64,000 nt of DNA from Shinisaurus crocodilurus (GCA_021292165.1 CM037876.1:209439825-209503824); one strand, 5' to 3'; shown: positions 1 to 11,992, numbered from the stretch's first letter. Notes: generated by a model not told the origin, from the sequence alone. Translations and numbers: made by a program.

Positions 1-948
1 CTTTTTCTAATTGTACTGTCATGAACTTTAACATTGCTTCTCCATCCTGGCTGTATTTCTGTACAATAAATAATGCCATGGTGTACTCTGTCATGTGTTG
101 TTGTTCATCTGCGGTTGTCTTTACCTAATTTTGAGACCTGCTACTGGCCCGATGATTTTTCTTCTGTCCTGATACATGGAACCATGGAACTCGAGAAGGG
201 TGTACTTTCTTTTTCACATGACTGTATATTGCATGTAGCAATGTATGGAGACGTGAATCAACCAAATGTTATTTGTAACCACCTTGCTTATACATTCCAC
301 TGCAGCAACTCTATTTAAAAAATAATAATAATAATAATAATAATAGGTACAGGTATCTTTATTGTTCAAAGCCATAGGCCACCACAATTCTAAACAAAGA
401 AAAATAAAACAATAAAAATACAAAACAATTTAAAATACAAGTACGAACCATTTTAAAAACAATACACTAAAATGTTATAAAAATAGGAGCTGATTGGGGG
501 TGGGGAGTATACAGACAGTGATTTAAATGATTTATTTAAGATTACAATTCTATTTTAGAAATTAGTGTGGTTTTACTGGATTGACAAAGTGAGTATTCAT
601 AGTGTTCCAAAGTGATTTTTTTTTTTAAAGTAAAAGCTAAGTACAAGTACAAATATATACACATATTATCCCCTGGACTGGACAATTACTGAGGCATACA
701 AACACCATGGAAGCATAATGTGGGTCAAATCATGAGTCAACCATGAATGCTAAATTGCTACAAATGCTGAATCACCATTGATACTAGCTTGTATTGATCT
801 TACTGTCTGGATTGAAAGAAGTAAAGACCAGCAAGAAAGCTTTTTGGTAAAAGCTATTGAAATGGTGCTGTGAATATACACATAAATACACATTAGATGT
901 GCAGACACATGTGAGTGACCCATTTTGGGAATGATGAATATTCATATT
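1..948. other. No gene recognised
   Basis: AT-rich sequence with an AATAAA at about 66. The 81-residue frame at 73-318 has no recognisable domain. It could be a distant 3' UTR but nothing proves it. Confidence 0.4.
319..344. repeat. (AAT)n microsatellite
   Basis: About eight ATA/AAT units. Confidence 0.95.
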
Positions 949-974
949 CTCTCTCTCTCTCTCCCCCCCCCCCT
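949..974. repeat. (CT)n followed by a C run
   Basis: About seven CT units, then a C10-11 run. Confidence 0.95.
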
Positions 975-1097
975 CATGCGGATCTTTTTATAGTAAATTT
1001 GTGTCTGTATATTGAGGGAAAGGATGTGCTCGTTGTTTTGGAATTGTATACATTAATCTAATCCCCACTGCTTACAATTGCAGGAGGCTCAGTCAAA

Positions 1098-1350
1098 GGT
1101 AGGCATGGTTGGGCACTTGCCGAAGGCCCACACCCCAGCAGGGGCCCACTGACAAGAGCCCTCTGGAGTTGCTCCTCACCATTTCAAGCTGCTTGTTCAC
1201 CTGCCTCTTGCTCTGGCCCAGACAATGGTGGTGGTGAGAGAAGTAAGAGCAGCAGATGCCACTGCCTACTTGCTCACTGGGTCTCTGCCCATCAAGCATG
1301 CAAGTGGTGGGAATGATGAGAAAGAGGATGAAGAGCAATAGCAGCGGGTG
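1098..1350 (-). repeat. Unclassified dispersed repeat, copy 1
   Basis: Minus-strand sequence GGGCCCCTGCTGGGGTGTGG, GTCTGGGCCAGAGCAAGAGG and GTAGGCAGTGGCATC match the plus strand at 41475-41740 over about 250 bp. Class unknown; no pol III boxes or LINE domains seen. Confidence 0.75.
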
Positions 1351-1611
1351 ACAATGGTGGTGAGAATGGAGACTCACTGAGGGAGGTGCCCCACAGGATG
1401 GCTTGCCCATGGGCCTCAAAAACTTGGAGCCGTCACTGGTTCAGTCCATACTGGTCCTCCATATGTCCACATGACTGATGGGGAAGAATTTGGGATTGGC
1501 ACAGGCTCTGCAGTCTGTTATGGCAGGGATGCTAGTCTCCATTGTGAGTGCAATGGCTAGAGCAGCTCAGAGTCTGTATATCTTCAGGAAACACAATAAC
1601 AGTGCATCCTA

Positions 1612-1690
1612 TGCATGTCTACTCAAAACTAAACCCCACTGAATTTAATGGAGTTTATTCCCAGGTAAGTGTATATATAGGATTGAAGCC
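1612..1690 (+). repeat. Dispersed palindromic 80-bp repeat with splice-donor consensus
   Basis: GCATGTCTACTCA...CCCACTGAATTTAATGGAG...CCCAGGTAAGT. CAGGTAAGT lies at 1672-1680. Confidence 0.75.
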
Positions 1691-3293
1691 TAAGACTTTG
1701 TTTCAGTTGGAATTCCACAGCTAGTTTTAAGGAGGCATAGGACAATTGTATATATAAAATTTGTCCACAAAAGCTTACACCATAAGAAATCTATTAGTCT
1801 TTGAGGTGTCGAAGACTCTTTGTTGTTTAAATAAATGGTAATACATAATAAATAATTGGCCTTCTAGCAGCCTTAAAGCATGGCTGCCACAAGTAATAGG
1901 ACACTGTAGTAAGGCTGGGTATGAGTTGCAGGGCAAGTGAGCTTGGCTTTGATATAGTCAGGCCTACACTCCATGTGCCTCTCTAGTGTGGTGCTGCTAT
2001 TCACGTTCTGGCTCAGTCAAGTAAAGGCAAAACCACCCCGAAGGCAGTCCACAGTAGTGGCATACTAACCAGAAGATTTGCCCTCACTGCCCTAAGTCAC
2101 TAATTTGATTAATCTCCATCAAAGTATTACACATACACCAAATATTAAATTAAGCGATTAACTGTCACCAGGGGCAAAGATTATGCAGAACTGTGTTAAG
2201 TGTGGATAAGGGCTTGGGAATAAGACCGTTTGAAGCTATTAACTACGTTAGTACACTTGATACTGTCACTAAAATAGACTTGGATGTCTGAGCAAAAGTA
2301 TTTTTTCTTATCTATATCATGGAAAATATGTACAAACAAAGCCTTCAATTTCCTTCTTGCTGCTGTGCAATGTAATCCCACACATCCTAAATAAAGAATT
2401 ACCATTCATAACTGCAGGAAATAACACAGGTTCATCTTTCTTGTTAAAAAAAACCCTGGGCTAAGACATTAATCTATGATCTTATAAAATGTCCAATGCC
2501 TATAACTGCTTTAATGTTCCATTTCTGCATTAGTAAAAGCATTGTGAGGTAAGTATCTGCAGGATCAGGATAAACATCCACTGTGTGGGTAAGTAGCTGC
2601 AGAGTTTGGGTAAATGTCCATAGAGCAGCAATAAAGTTAAGTAGATCCAGGATCAGTGGGAATGTCTGGGTAATGATGTTAGTCATAGATAAGTAGTTGT
2701 AGAGGCAGGATGATTGATTATTAAGCTTGCTACAGAACTGAGAATGTCTTTTCTAGTCCACATGTTCTTGTATGTTCCTGACTGCACTAGAAGTCTCTCC
2801 TATGTCTTGTAGAGGCCGCTTGTCTGTTTCAGCTCTTGGTCGTTCTGAGGAGCCAGTTGCTTTCCCCCCCTTCCTACTACCCCCTTTTCTACCTGCGGTT
2901 CTTTGCTCCTTTTCAGTTGCTCTTCCAGTCACTCGTCCTGAGCCTCTTTGCTCCAACTGTGTCTTTTTCTCCCACTCCCTCTCCCTTGCCTTTCCCCTCT
3001 CTCTTAGTATTACTTTCCCCCTAGTCCTTGGCAAGTGTGTGAAAATTTGCCTATATGCAGTCTTGTCTTGTCAATTTCCTTCTGTGTTACCTACTGCACT
3101 TTGCTCCCTTTGACAGCTGAAACTTACAGGGAAACCAGTTCGGGTTCAGACCATATGACAACCCCTTGTGGCTAGTTGCCCATGATTGGTTGTTGTGTCG
3201 TGTCATGAGAACCCAGTCAACATAGGAAAGTTTTAAAAGCAGTTTGGCAGTTCTCTGGCCTGAAAACATCTGAGGAAAAAATGTAGATGCTAT
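1691..3293. other. Nothing recognised
   Basis: No recognisable gene or named repeat. It includes a C/T-rich stretch (2830-3030) whose open frames on both strands are compositional. Confidence 0.4.
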
Positions 3294-3760
3294 GACTGGG
3301 TTCACATGACACGCTAAGCCACCTGGGTTTATAAGCGCAGGTGGCTTAGCATGTTGTCCGAACCTGGGCACGCTTCCCACAGGGTAGCTTATCAGCCCAG
3401 AATCTGGGCCTATAAGCCACCCAAAGAAGCCATGGCTTGTTTGTAAGGGTTATACGCCACCCCTGGGCTTGCTGTGTCATCTGAACCCAGATGACACAGC
3501 AAGCCCAGAGGTAGCCCAAACTGCTACAGAGCCACTTGGCAAGAGTGGCAAAAAGGCTTGCTGCTCTCTTGCCAAGCAGCTCTGGGTGAGTGCTGATGAA
3601 AGCCGTGCCACTCTGGCTGCCAGCAGAAAGGGCTGTTGGCTGCAGTGGTGCAGGGCAAGCCACACTCTGCTTGGCCTACTCTAGAGGAGGCCAAGCAAAT
3701 CGTGGCTCAGCCAGCAGCAGATAATCTCCCAGATTGATCTGGGAGATAATTCAAGAATTC
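3294..3760. mobile_element. Hairpin-array foldback element
   Basis: It begins GACTGGGTTCACATGACAC. It contains successive hairpins: 3313-3350 (12-bp arms), 3465-3506 (19-bp perfect arms), 3535-3576 (CTTGGCAAGAG/CTCTTGCCAAG) and 3721-3750 (13-bp arms). Right end unresolved. Confidence 0.6.
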
Positions 3761-4504
3761 AGGACCCTGGCTTGATATTTACCTGGAACTAGTGATGCTT
3801 GCCTGTTTGCTTGCTTTTAACCCTACAGCGCCAGCTCAACCTTTATCAATAGATTATTACAGAGATTACCTTCATCTCCAGTGGTCAAAGGCAACTCACT
3901 TAGTAAAGACTACCATGAACTTCCCATCACTTAAGGTGGAATGTAAAACAGTAATAGTTGTAGGTGTATCAAACAAAAGCTCCAATTGATGCACTGCAGA
4001 ACCTCAGATTCTACATGAAATAAATCACCCTAGTTTTGCAGAGGCAAGAAACTAGCATCATATGTTCTGCCCCAATGGGGCATTGTGTTATTTGTTATAC
4101 TGCCCCTCTACTCTTTGCATTTAGAATTGCTTTAATTTTCTTTCCATAGATGTGTCAGCAACTGATCAGGCCTTACTGTCTGTTTATCATGCATTGATTG
4201 GCTTTTCCTGGGAAGAATTTCTAATTCTGTTTAGGCCAATTTTTCTTCAGTAAAAGTAGAGCCTCCTTCTCTGGCCTGGTTCTCCTTGTAGCCTGGAAGG
4301 CCAGGCCTTGCACGGTCTTTTATCCTCATCCAGACCATTTATTTTGTTTCAACCTGCTTCAACCTTCCTTTCATCCTTCTTCTATAGCTAAATATTTGAT
4401 ATCCTGAGTTTATTAGTTTGCTGTTCAAGTTGTGTTATCAGTTAAGTTGAAGATTGATGTACATAAAAGTGTGCATTAGATGCGAGTTTAACTGCCAGGA
4501 TAGA

Positions 4505-4592
4505 CACACAGGATTTGATCCAGACTTAGTCATACTTAGAGTAGACCCATTGAAATCAATGGGCCTTAGTATGACTAAATTTGGATCTAACT
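4505..4592. repeat. Palindromic repeat related to the 80-bp family
   Basis: GATCCAGACTTAGTCATACT is mirrored by AGTATGACTAAATTTGGATC around CCATTGAAATCAATGG. Confidence 0.75.
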
Positions 4593-4604
4593 GATAGTCT
4601 AATG

Positions 4605-4861
4605 CAGTGGTTCTCAACCTTTTTTTGCCCCATGCACCCTCTTCACCATATGTCAGAATGTTATTCCCCCATTTCCAAGATTGTCTGACTTACTCTGTGC
4701 CATACAATAAGTGTGATGTCCTGTAGATTATGTACAATCTGTAGAATTGTAATTTGTAGAAAGATCAGTATTCCAACAGTTTGAGTCTGTGGTCCCAATT
4801 CCCCCCCCCAAACCCTAAAATCCCCCCCTGGGGGGAATTCCCCCCTGGTTGAGAACCCCTG
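4605..4861. mobile_element. Short hAT element (257 bp), TSD GTCTAATG
   Basis: The left end is CAGTGGTTCTCAACC and the right GGTTGAGAACCCCTG, with exact duplications GTCTAATG at 4597-4604 and 4862-4869. No coding capacity. Confidence 0.93.
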
Positions 4862-5138
4862 GTCTAATGTGTTGAGGCCAGAACACCATACCCCCAAGGA
4901 ATATGCACACCATTGTACTCTATGCTATTTAATAACATCTACTGTTATTAATCACTAACATGGATTAGAATCTCAATTTCACTTCCATATCTGCACTGAA
5001 AGAGTGGTGGGAAAGGCCATATTTACATAATTCTTTAATACACCTGACCATGAGTATGAGAGAACACTTACATAGTGTTTAAGGGCAACAATCTACATTA
5101 ACATTATAACCCTAAGAATGTCTATTTATGTGAAGAAA

Positions 5139-6120
5139 TGCCAGTATGTAACTTATTGTGGTTCTGTAATGTGTACTTTGTGTGGCCTCTGTGAAGTTAC
5201 AATGTATCTGAGTAGGCTTGAGGCCTTGTTTTGTTTCTGTCAAAAGCCTGTGTAGTGGTTGCTTAGTGACATTCTGAAGGGGGAAAGAGAGACAATTGCT
5301 TTGAATATTGCTAGATGGTGCCTGGATCAGGTAAATTCAATTCTGATTGGCTGGAGATTCTAGCCAGGTGGAAAAGAGCAGTTGGGAATTGACAGTTAAG
5401 GTATGACAGTTGACAATTAGGAGTTTAATCAGAGTTAGCCTGTGAGGAGAGTGGGAGAAGGTCTCCTGGTTGGTGTGTGGTGTTTGAGAAGGACTTAGAG
5501 AAAGCTGAGGAGAAAGGAAAAAACTATTCTTTCTCTGTGGAATAACCTTAGGTGGCTGGTGAAAATCAGGAGTAGGGAGCAGGTGGCTGTGTTATGTCAA
5601 GAAGCTGTCCTAAGATCTTACCAGAAGGTTACATAAGCAGGCAGTAAAACCCCAGATAAATCATCTAAGCAGCCAGTTATACAATGGGAGGAGCTTGGGT
5701 GTAAGAGGAAGACTGTACCCAGAAGCTGGACCTGGTTGTAAGGGTAGATGGCCAGGGTGGAGGTTTAGGGAAATTGGCCTGAGGTAAAAGAAGTCCTTAG
5801 AAGCTTGTAACAGAAACAGTGTCTCTTGAGTCCTAAACAATTTTGAAAACCACAGTCTTTTGAAAACCACAAACTAAATAATAGTAATCCCTTATGTACA
5901 AAATATCCCTTTAATACTTGTTGAGTGGTTCATCTTGTCTCTAGTGTTGGTGCCCATCTCACGCCTAAGCCTCTTATACCAGCTATTAGGAGGTTTTAAA
6001 GTATTCTAACAGAATTGGCGGCAGCAGGAAAGGGTCAGCTTGTGGAACTCTTGAGTTATAGTGGCAGAGAGTTTCTTAGGCCCAGAAATATAAGCATTTG
6101 CTATAATAAGAAACCCCACA
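5139..6120 (+). other. Possible LTR-like sequence, limits unclear
   Basis: TGTGAAGAAATG at 5139 resembles the start of the two solo LTRs. A CCAAT-type GATTGGCTGG lies near 5345 and a TTGGTGCCC near 5948. No matching target duplication was found. Confidence 0.22.
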
Positions 6121-6672
6121 GGTGGGACTGCCCAGTGAAGGAGCAATTTCCCCATAAGTGGTGGCAGTAGTGGGGAGAGGTATCAGAAGTTTCTTTGTTT
6201 TAAATCAAAGCTAAAATTCTCAATTAACACAGCTATTTTCCCCCCTTTTTCAGATTCCACAGAAAGTCCAAATTTTCTGTCCAATCAGTATGTGTATATA
6301 TATATTAAATTACCCGAATTATTTGAAACAAATAAAAAAAGCATAAAATATTCATGAAAACTTCAAATGTTCCCCATCTCATCAGATTTAATTTTCTAGC
6401 TTGTATGAGGGTGTTTTTTTGTATGAGGCAATTAAGACTGGTGACACAAACTGCAAAGAGTGATTACAATTATATTATTTGTTTGGCTGCCTATTCACAA
6501 ATAATTCAAGTGCCTCATTTCTTCTAAGGTGCTGTCAGAGAAGAAAAGAACATTATGGCAATTTCACATGCCAGATTGTGAATAAAGTTAGGTTTAATTT
6601 AGCATTCTGCTGATGCTTCTTCTAATTAGGTCTTTGCCTAGTAGTGCCTGCGCAATGCACAGAACTGCAGAG

Positions 6673-6827
6673 TACCGTATTTTTCCGTCTATAAGACGCC
6701 CCCCACTGGGCAGTTTCGCAACCGCGTGGTTCTCTCCTTGGCTTACTTCCGTGTATAAGATGACCCTCAATTTTTAGTCTAACAATTTTAGGAAAAAGTA
6801 TAGTCTTATACATGGAAAAATACTGTA
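6673..6827. mobile_element. MITE with 24-bp inverted ends (CGTATTTTTCC type)
   Basis: TACCGTATTTTTCCGTCTAT at the left is matched inversely by ATGGAAAAATACTGTA at the right, with TATAAGAC on the inner side of each. Confidence 0.82.
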
Positions 6828-6932
6828 CTTCCCCTGTTTTGCACATGACCTTGGAGATGAACAGTGGTCTTTCATTTTTTCTAATAGACCACAGTTTTAG
6901 CCTTCTGCTAACAGAAGATAGATCTCTAGTGT

Positions 6933-6961
6933 GAATATATATATATATATATATATATATC
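6933..6961. repeat. (AT)n microsatellite
   Basis: About 13 AT units. Confidence 0.95.
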
Positions 6962-7122
6962 AGTATATCAAAATTCTGAATCAGTTTTTTTTAATACTGT
7001 ATGATGTTACTGCTGCTGAATAATACAGTATTTGTTAGGCAGCCTGCTGTGTTTATTATATTTTATTTATTTAGCACTGTTCCTTGAATTTCTCACTGCT
7101 TGGGGAAGTGGAGAGTGCACAA

Positions 7123-7141
7123 CGAGAGAGAGAGAGAGAGA
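7123..7141. repeat. (GA)n microsatellite
   Basis: About nine GA units. Confidence 0.92.
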
Positions 7142-7179
7142 ACTATTATAAACAATATATATTTATAACTGTACTATAT

Positions 7180-8200
7180 ATAATTATTTCATTTTATTTA
7201 TTTAATAACAAGTAACATTGATATGGCACCTTATAACCAAGGTTCTCTGGGTGGCTTGTAGTAAAAACATTAAAGTTAAATCCAAAACAGTAAAATACAA
7301 AAGCCGCATAAATCAAGCAATACCTGACTTGCAAGCAACGCAAGCAGATTTTAAAACTGTCAAAGTTCCTAAACCTTAAAAACACATTAAGGGTGCAATC
7401 AGCTGCATGTTTAGACAGAAAAAACTCGTACAACTCCCAGCATCCTAAGGGCGCAATCCTATGTCCCTCTGACCTTGTCTGGGGGGGGGGGAAACATAGG
7501 ATTGGGGCTCGAACCCCCTGCGACCTCAGAAATCTTTTCTGAGGTCGCAGCGTTGTGGAACGCCTGCCCTCCCACCTCTTAGCCAGCGTGGTTCTTTCCA
7601 CGCTGGCAGGGAACTGAAGACAGTCTTCCATCCTGAGTTTCCCTGTGGTAGGGGGCGTTCCTGGGGGCGGGGCGGGGAGGAGCAAGGCTCCTCCAGATTC
7701 CGAGGAATCCAGGCGGCACCTCAGCCTCTCCTCCTCACAAGGAGAGGAAAAACATCTAGGCGGCCAGCTGTCTAGATGTTTCTGAGAGAGAGGGGAGTGC
7801 GGCGGATATCCTATCCACCATGCTCCTCCTGACCTGCATATAGGATGCCTTCAATCCTCTGGGTTCGGAGGGTTGTGGGCATCCTCATAGGATTGTGCTG
7901 CCCGAAACTCTTAAAAGCCTGGGACAATAAAAAGGTCTTCACCTGGCACGGAAAAGAGTACAAAGTAGGTGCCAAGCAAGCTTCTCTGGAGAGGGCATTC
8001 CACAGCTGAGGTGCCACCACTGAGAATGCCCTTTCCCTGGTAACCACCTGCCTCACCTTACTTGGTAGGGGCCTCCTAAAATAATCTCAAGGTCTGGATA
8101 GGGAGGAAGAGACAATCCTTCAAGTAATCTGGTCCCAAGCCATTTAAGACTTTAAAGGTTAAAATCAGCAATTTGAATTGGGCCTGGATGGATTGCAAGC
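7180..8200 (-). mobile_element. L2-clade LINE 3' end remnant, minus strand
   Basis: On the minus strand RAFSVVAPQLWNALS (near 8035-7990) matches the L2 ORF end RAFSVVAPVLWNSLP at 48415-48460. The AT-rich tail and CACCCAGAGAACC-type 3' end lie at 7190-7260. The foldback element at 7449-7901 separates the two parts. Confidence 0.65.
7449..7901. mobile_element. Hairpin-array foldback element inserted in an L2-like LINE remnant
   Basis: GGGCGCAATCCTATG is mirrored by CATAGGATTGTGCTGCCC. Internal hairpins: 7518-7550 (GCGACCTCAGA), 7582-7607 (GCCAGCGTGG) and 7751-7780 (AACATCTAG). Confidence 0.65.
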
Positions 8201-8552
8201 CAGTGTAGGTGACAAAGTACTGGCTGTGTTGCCAAGAGGCAATGCTTCTTCTTAGGATTCAGAATACAATAAACACACTAACTGGTGAAGGAAAGATTTT
8301 ATTAACAAGAGCAAATTAATAAAGCAGAAGATTAAAGCAGAACACTGCAATATAACACAGCGAGCAACTATAGAGCAAGATCATAAGCTTATGTCCTTCA
8401 GTCACTGGGAACCTCCTTAGAATCAGCAATGAGCGGACCCCAATAGGCCTCATATGCAGCACTTTTCCATGTCAGCCTGTGTCAAAGTTCTAAATTAGGC
8501 GGGTCCCAGGGACACTTATGCTATCCCATTGATCTCTCCCATTTTGGCTCTA

Positions 8553-8905
8553 TAGTAGTAGTATAGTAGGCGATCACTCGTGACCGAGTAAGATTGTCTT
8601 CCAGGATAAAAAAATTACAAAAGAAAATTATAAAAAGAGGAAATTGTAAAAAATTGTGTAGACTCTAGCAATGGGTCCATAAGTGACTGTGGAGGCCAAT
8701 TCTAGATCCACACAGCTTCCCACAGTGAGGACACAGGTTACCAGATGGAAGATGGTGCTGTAAAGGGTTCGTTTGACGTGCTTTTCACATAGCACGTTTC
8801 TCCCTTTCACCTTGCACTCGGGCTTCTTCAAAGTCCATAGAACCTTTGTGAAAGGCCATCCTCCAGCTAGATCGTTTAGGGCCAGAGCTTCTCAGTTCTC
8901 GATGA
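8553..8905 (-). mobile_element. LINE with C2H2 finger, copy A (3' end only)
   Basis: This is the minus-strand 3' end of the same family as 9576-10466. It runs from the LAFHKGSMDFEEA-encoding region through the zinc finger to GGCGATCACTCG (8569-8580) and then a (TAG)n tail. Confidence 0.82.
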
Positions 8906-9399
8906 CTTCAAGAATGATTGGCAATAAGCCAACATAGATAAATCCCATCCCAGCTACTCTGCTAACAAGTAGCCTAACCTTGAGATCTCGCCAGAGGCTT
9001 ATCTAACAGATAATTGGTGCTCGGAACTCATAGGAAGAAGCATAGCTAACCACTAGAAGCAACAGGACCAACCAGAGGTCTATGAGAAGGAGCTATTTGT
9101 GCACTACCAACACCTTGAAATGACAATGGTCTTCCGCATTTCCACTACACTGGCATAATATGATCAAAACGTCCAGTCTATATTAACAATCTTGCAGACC
9201 AATTTTGGACTAACTGAAGTTTCTAGACCATTTTCAAATAGCAATCTTGCAGGGTGTTAATTTCCCACTAATTAGTCTAGAACAGTATGTTTGAGTGGTG
9301 CAGCAATGGGGAGCAACCCTAGAAGTACACTCACTATGGTTCCCATCAAATGTACTATGCACCTCTCCAGGGCCACACTCAGAGAAAAATAGTTTGTAG

Positions 9400-10760
9400 C
9401 AGAATCTAGCTGAGTGTGCAACGTTGATTGGTTGGTGACTGTGGCGTAACCCCACAATTCAGTTCCCTGGTGTATGTCTGCATTAGTATTTTTAGTGAGT
9501 ATAGAATGTTGAACTGAGTGGGTGTGGTTTGTGATGTCTTGGAAAGGGTGGGGGAAGGAGTATATAAGGAGTGTTTGAGTGATGTCAGAGTCAGTTTTCT
9601 CTATCTTGGCAGCTATCTTTCTGTTACAGCTAACATCGACAGTGAAATCCAGCATCGTCTGAGCTCCGCAAGTGCCGCGTTTTCTTGAATGAAACATAGA
9701 GTGTTCGAGGATCGGGATATTTGTAAGAAGACCAAAACACTGGTTTATGAAGCCATTGTATTGCCAACTTTATTGTATGCCTGCGAAACATGGACTATCT
9801 ATAAATGTCACCTCCAACTCCTTGAAAGATTTCATCAACGTTGCCTCCGGAAAATCCTGCGAATTACTTGGGAAGATAGGAGAACAAATGTCAGTGTACT
9901 GGAAGAAGCAAAGACTACTAGCATTGAAAAAATGATCCTTCAACGCCAACTTCAGTGGACCGGTCATGTTGTTCAAATGCCTGACTGCCGTTTCCCAAAG
10001 CAGTTATTTTATTCCCAACTCAAGGATGTAAAGCGGAATATCGGTGGTCATTATAAGAGGTTTAAAGATGTTCTTAAAGCTAATCTAAAAAAATGCAATA
10101 TAAACATCAAAAACTGGGAAGCTCTGGCCCATGAACGATCTAACTAGAGGTTGGCCTTTCACAAAGGTTCTATGGACTTTGAAGAAGCTCGAGTGCAAGG
10201 TGAAAGGGAGAAACGTGCTAAGCGAAAAGCACGTCAAATGAATCCTTTACAAGACCATCTTCCTTCTGGTAACCTGTGTCCTCACTGTGGGAAGCTGTGT
10301 GGATCTAGAATTGGCCTCCACAGTCACTTACGGATCCATCGCTAGAGTCTACACAATTTTCTTTAGAATTTTCCTCCTTTTAAAATCTCCTTTTTGTAAA
10401 TTTTCTTTTTATCCTGGAAGACAATCTTACTCGGTCACGAGTGATCGCCTGACTGACTGACTGTTGGAGTGTGTTAGTGTGTGGTTAAGGAGTTGGGTTA
10501 GTTGGGAGTTGGGTTAGTTGGGTTATTCGTGTCTTGTCTGTCAGGAGTTTTGAGAGAAATCAGTGCTTGTCTGAAGAGTGAAAGTATTTAGAGTTATAGA
10601 GACTTAGGTTAATTACAAAGTGTTTGATGTAGGCAGGTTTAAAGTTATTTTCTGGAACTAAGATTTTGAGAATTAAAATAAACTTATTTTTACTTTGTTT
10701 GCTACCCAAATCCTACGTGTCAGCTTGGCGTTATTCACCTGCATTACTGTTAAATCTACA
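9400..10760 (+). other. LTR-like sequence split by LINE copy B
   Basis: GATTGGTTGG (near 9430) and GAGTATATAAGGAG (9559-9572) resemble a U3 with CCAAT and TATA boxes. After the LINE, GTGTGTTAGTGTGTGG... leads to AAAATAAACTTATTTTTAC near 10675, like an R/U5 polyadenylation region. Ends are not resolved. Confidence 0.3.
9576..10466 (+). mobile_element. LINE with C-terminal C2H2 finger, copy B (5'-truncated)
   Basis: The ORF from 9689 encodes the post-catalytic part of a non-LTR reverse transcriptase: LVYEAIVLPTLLYACETWT, LLERFHQRCLRKILRITWED, and QLQWTGHVVQMPD. After a stop near 10147 it continues to 10345 and ends in a zinc finger, CPHCGKLCGSRIGLHSHLRIHR. The 3' end reads GGTCACGAGTGATCGCC with a (TGAC)n tail. 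Clade is uncertain; the C terminus resembles RTE-type elements. GGAGTGT on both sides may be the target duplication. Confidence 0.82.
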
Positions 10761-10886
10761 CACACACCAGGGATGGGGACTCGGACTCGGGGACTCGACT
10801 CGTGAGTCCGACTAAGTCCCCCCTCTGATTCGAGTCCCAATAATTTATGTGGGACTCGAGACTCAACTCGGGACTCGAGCCCAAGG

Positions 10887-10936
10887 ACTCCTCCTCCTCC
10901 TCCTCCTCCTCCTCCTCCTCCTCCTCCTCCTCCTCC
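10887..10936. repeat. (CTC)n trinucleotide repeat
   Basis: About 16 CTC units, followed by CCG-rich imperfect units. Confidence 0.95.
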
Positions 10937-11268
10937 GCCGCCGCCCTCACCTCCGCCGCCGCCCTCACCTCCTCCTCCTCCTCCTCCGCTGCCGTCGCCG
11001 TCGACCTCGTCGCCGTCGCCATCGCACACAGCACGCTGCATCATGCCGCCAGCGCCTTCGCTCTGTTTTTGGCGGGGTTGCTGTGGTTCCTCCCGCCAAA
11101 AACAGAGCACCGTCGCTAGCGGCGTGACGCGGGCGGCGGCAGCGGTGGCAGAGGCGAGGGCGGTGAGGTGAGGGCGGCAGCGAGGTGAGGGCGGCGGCGG
11201 CGGCAGCGGTGAGGGCGGCGGCAGCGGTGAGGTGAGGTGAGGGCGGCGGAGGTGGATGTGAGGGCGGC

Positions 11269-11367
11269 GGCGGCGGCCCATGGAGGGAGCAGGAGGGTCT
11301 CCGCGGGAGGAAGGGCAGCTCTTCTTCCTCTCGCGGAGACCCTCCTGCTCCCTCCATGGGCCGCCGC
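11269..11367. repeat. Large near-perfect hairpin within the hAT element
   Basis: The left arm GCGGCGGCCCATGGAGGGAG... is mirrored by ...CTCCCTCCATGGGCCGCCGC, 43-bp arms with one clear mismatch and a short loop. Confidence 0.92.
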
Positions 11368-11797
11368 TTTGGGAGGGACTTGGGACTCGACTCGAGTCAC
11401 CATTTTGGACCTCGGACTCTAGACTCGACTCTAGACTCGGGTCCAAAGACTCGGGTCCAAAGACTCGGGACTCGACTCGGGACGAAGGACTCTTCAACAT
11501 CCCTGACACACACACACCTTTGTACCGACAGTATCATAAATTTAAAATAGATCCTTAATAACCTGTATTAATCTTTTCCCTCATTGGTAGGGGAAAGGGT
11601 TCATTTGACCCTCCCCTCAGGTTTTTAAGCGTTGGTGCTTAACCTGAGAAGGGTTTATGTGTCTGTTCCTTGTGTGAAGGGACTGTGTCGTTGCAGTGAC
11701 TGTGCATAACAATCCATCCTTCCTACTACCACCCCCTGAGCAATTTTGCAAGGAAAACATTGATTTTCCTTTAAAAATGAGGCTGCAGTACCATATC

Positions 11798-11925
11798 AGG
11801 GATGGGGAATGTGTGGCTTTCAGGTGTTGCAGGACTTCATCTCACATCTTCCCCCACCATTGGCTAGAGCTGATGGGAGTTGCAGTCCAACAACATCTGG
11901 AGGGCCATACATTCCCCATTCCTTT
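11798..11925. mobile_element. Palindromic MITE related to 19095-19230
   Basis: CAGGGATGGGGAATGTGTGG is mirrored by CCATACATTCCCCATTCC. The interior shares GCTGATGGGAGTTGCAGTCC and ACATCTGGAGGGC with 19095-19230. Confidence 0.75.
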
Positions 11926-11992
11926 TATACATACTTACCTGAGAGTAAGCCCCACTTAACTCAATGGGGTTTACCAGCATAGGGTTGTGTTG
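11925..11992 (-). repeat. Dispersed palindromic repeat, minus strand, partial
   Basis: ATACTTACCTGAGAGTAAGC CC...CAATGGGGTTTACC. The donor consensus in reverse lies at 11933-11941. Confidence 0.7.

Larger units (their letters stand above)
10768..11505. mobile_element. Non-autonomous hAT element (738 bp), TSD ACACACAC
   Basis: The ends are CAGGGATG and CATCCCTG, flanked by ACACACAC at 10760-10767 and 11506-11513. Subterminal regions are packed with GGACTCG repeats. The interior holds (CTC)n at about 10887-10936, a 17-bp-armed hairpin (11060-11076/11092-11108) and a 43-bp-armed hairpin (11269-11311/11325-11367). The long proline/glycine-rich frames across it are not genes. Confidence 0.85.

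Noticed and set aside
10673..11515. A 280-residue minus-strand open frame with Gly, Pro and Arg runs
   Set aside because: It covers exactly the hAT element with its (CTC)n tract and hairpins, so the composition explains it.
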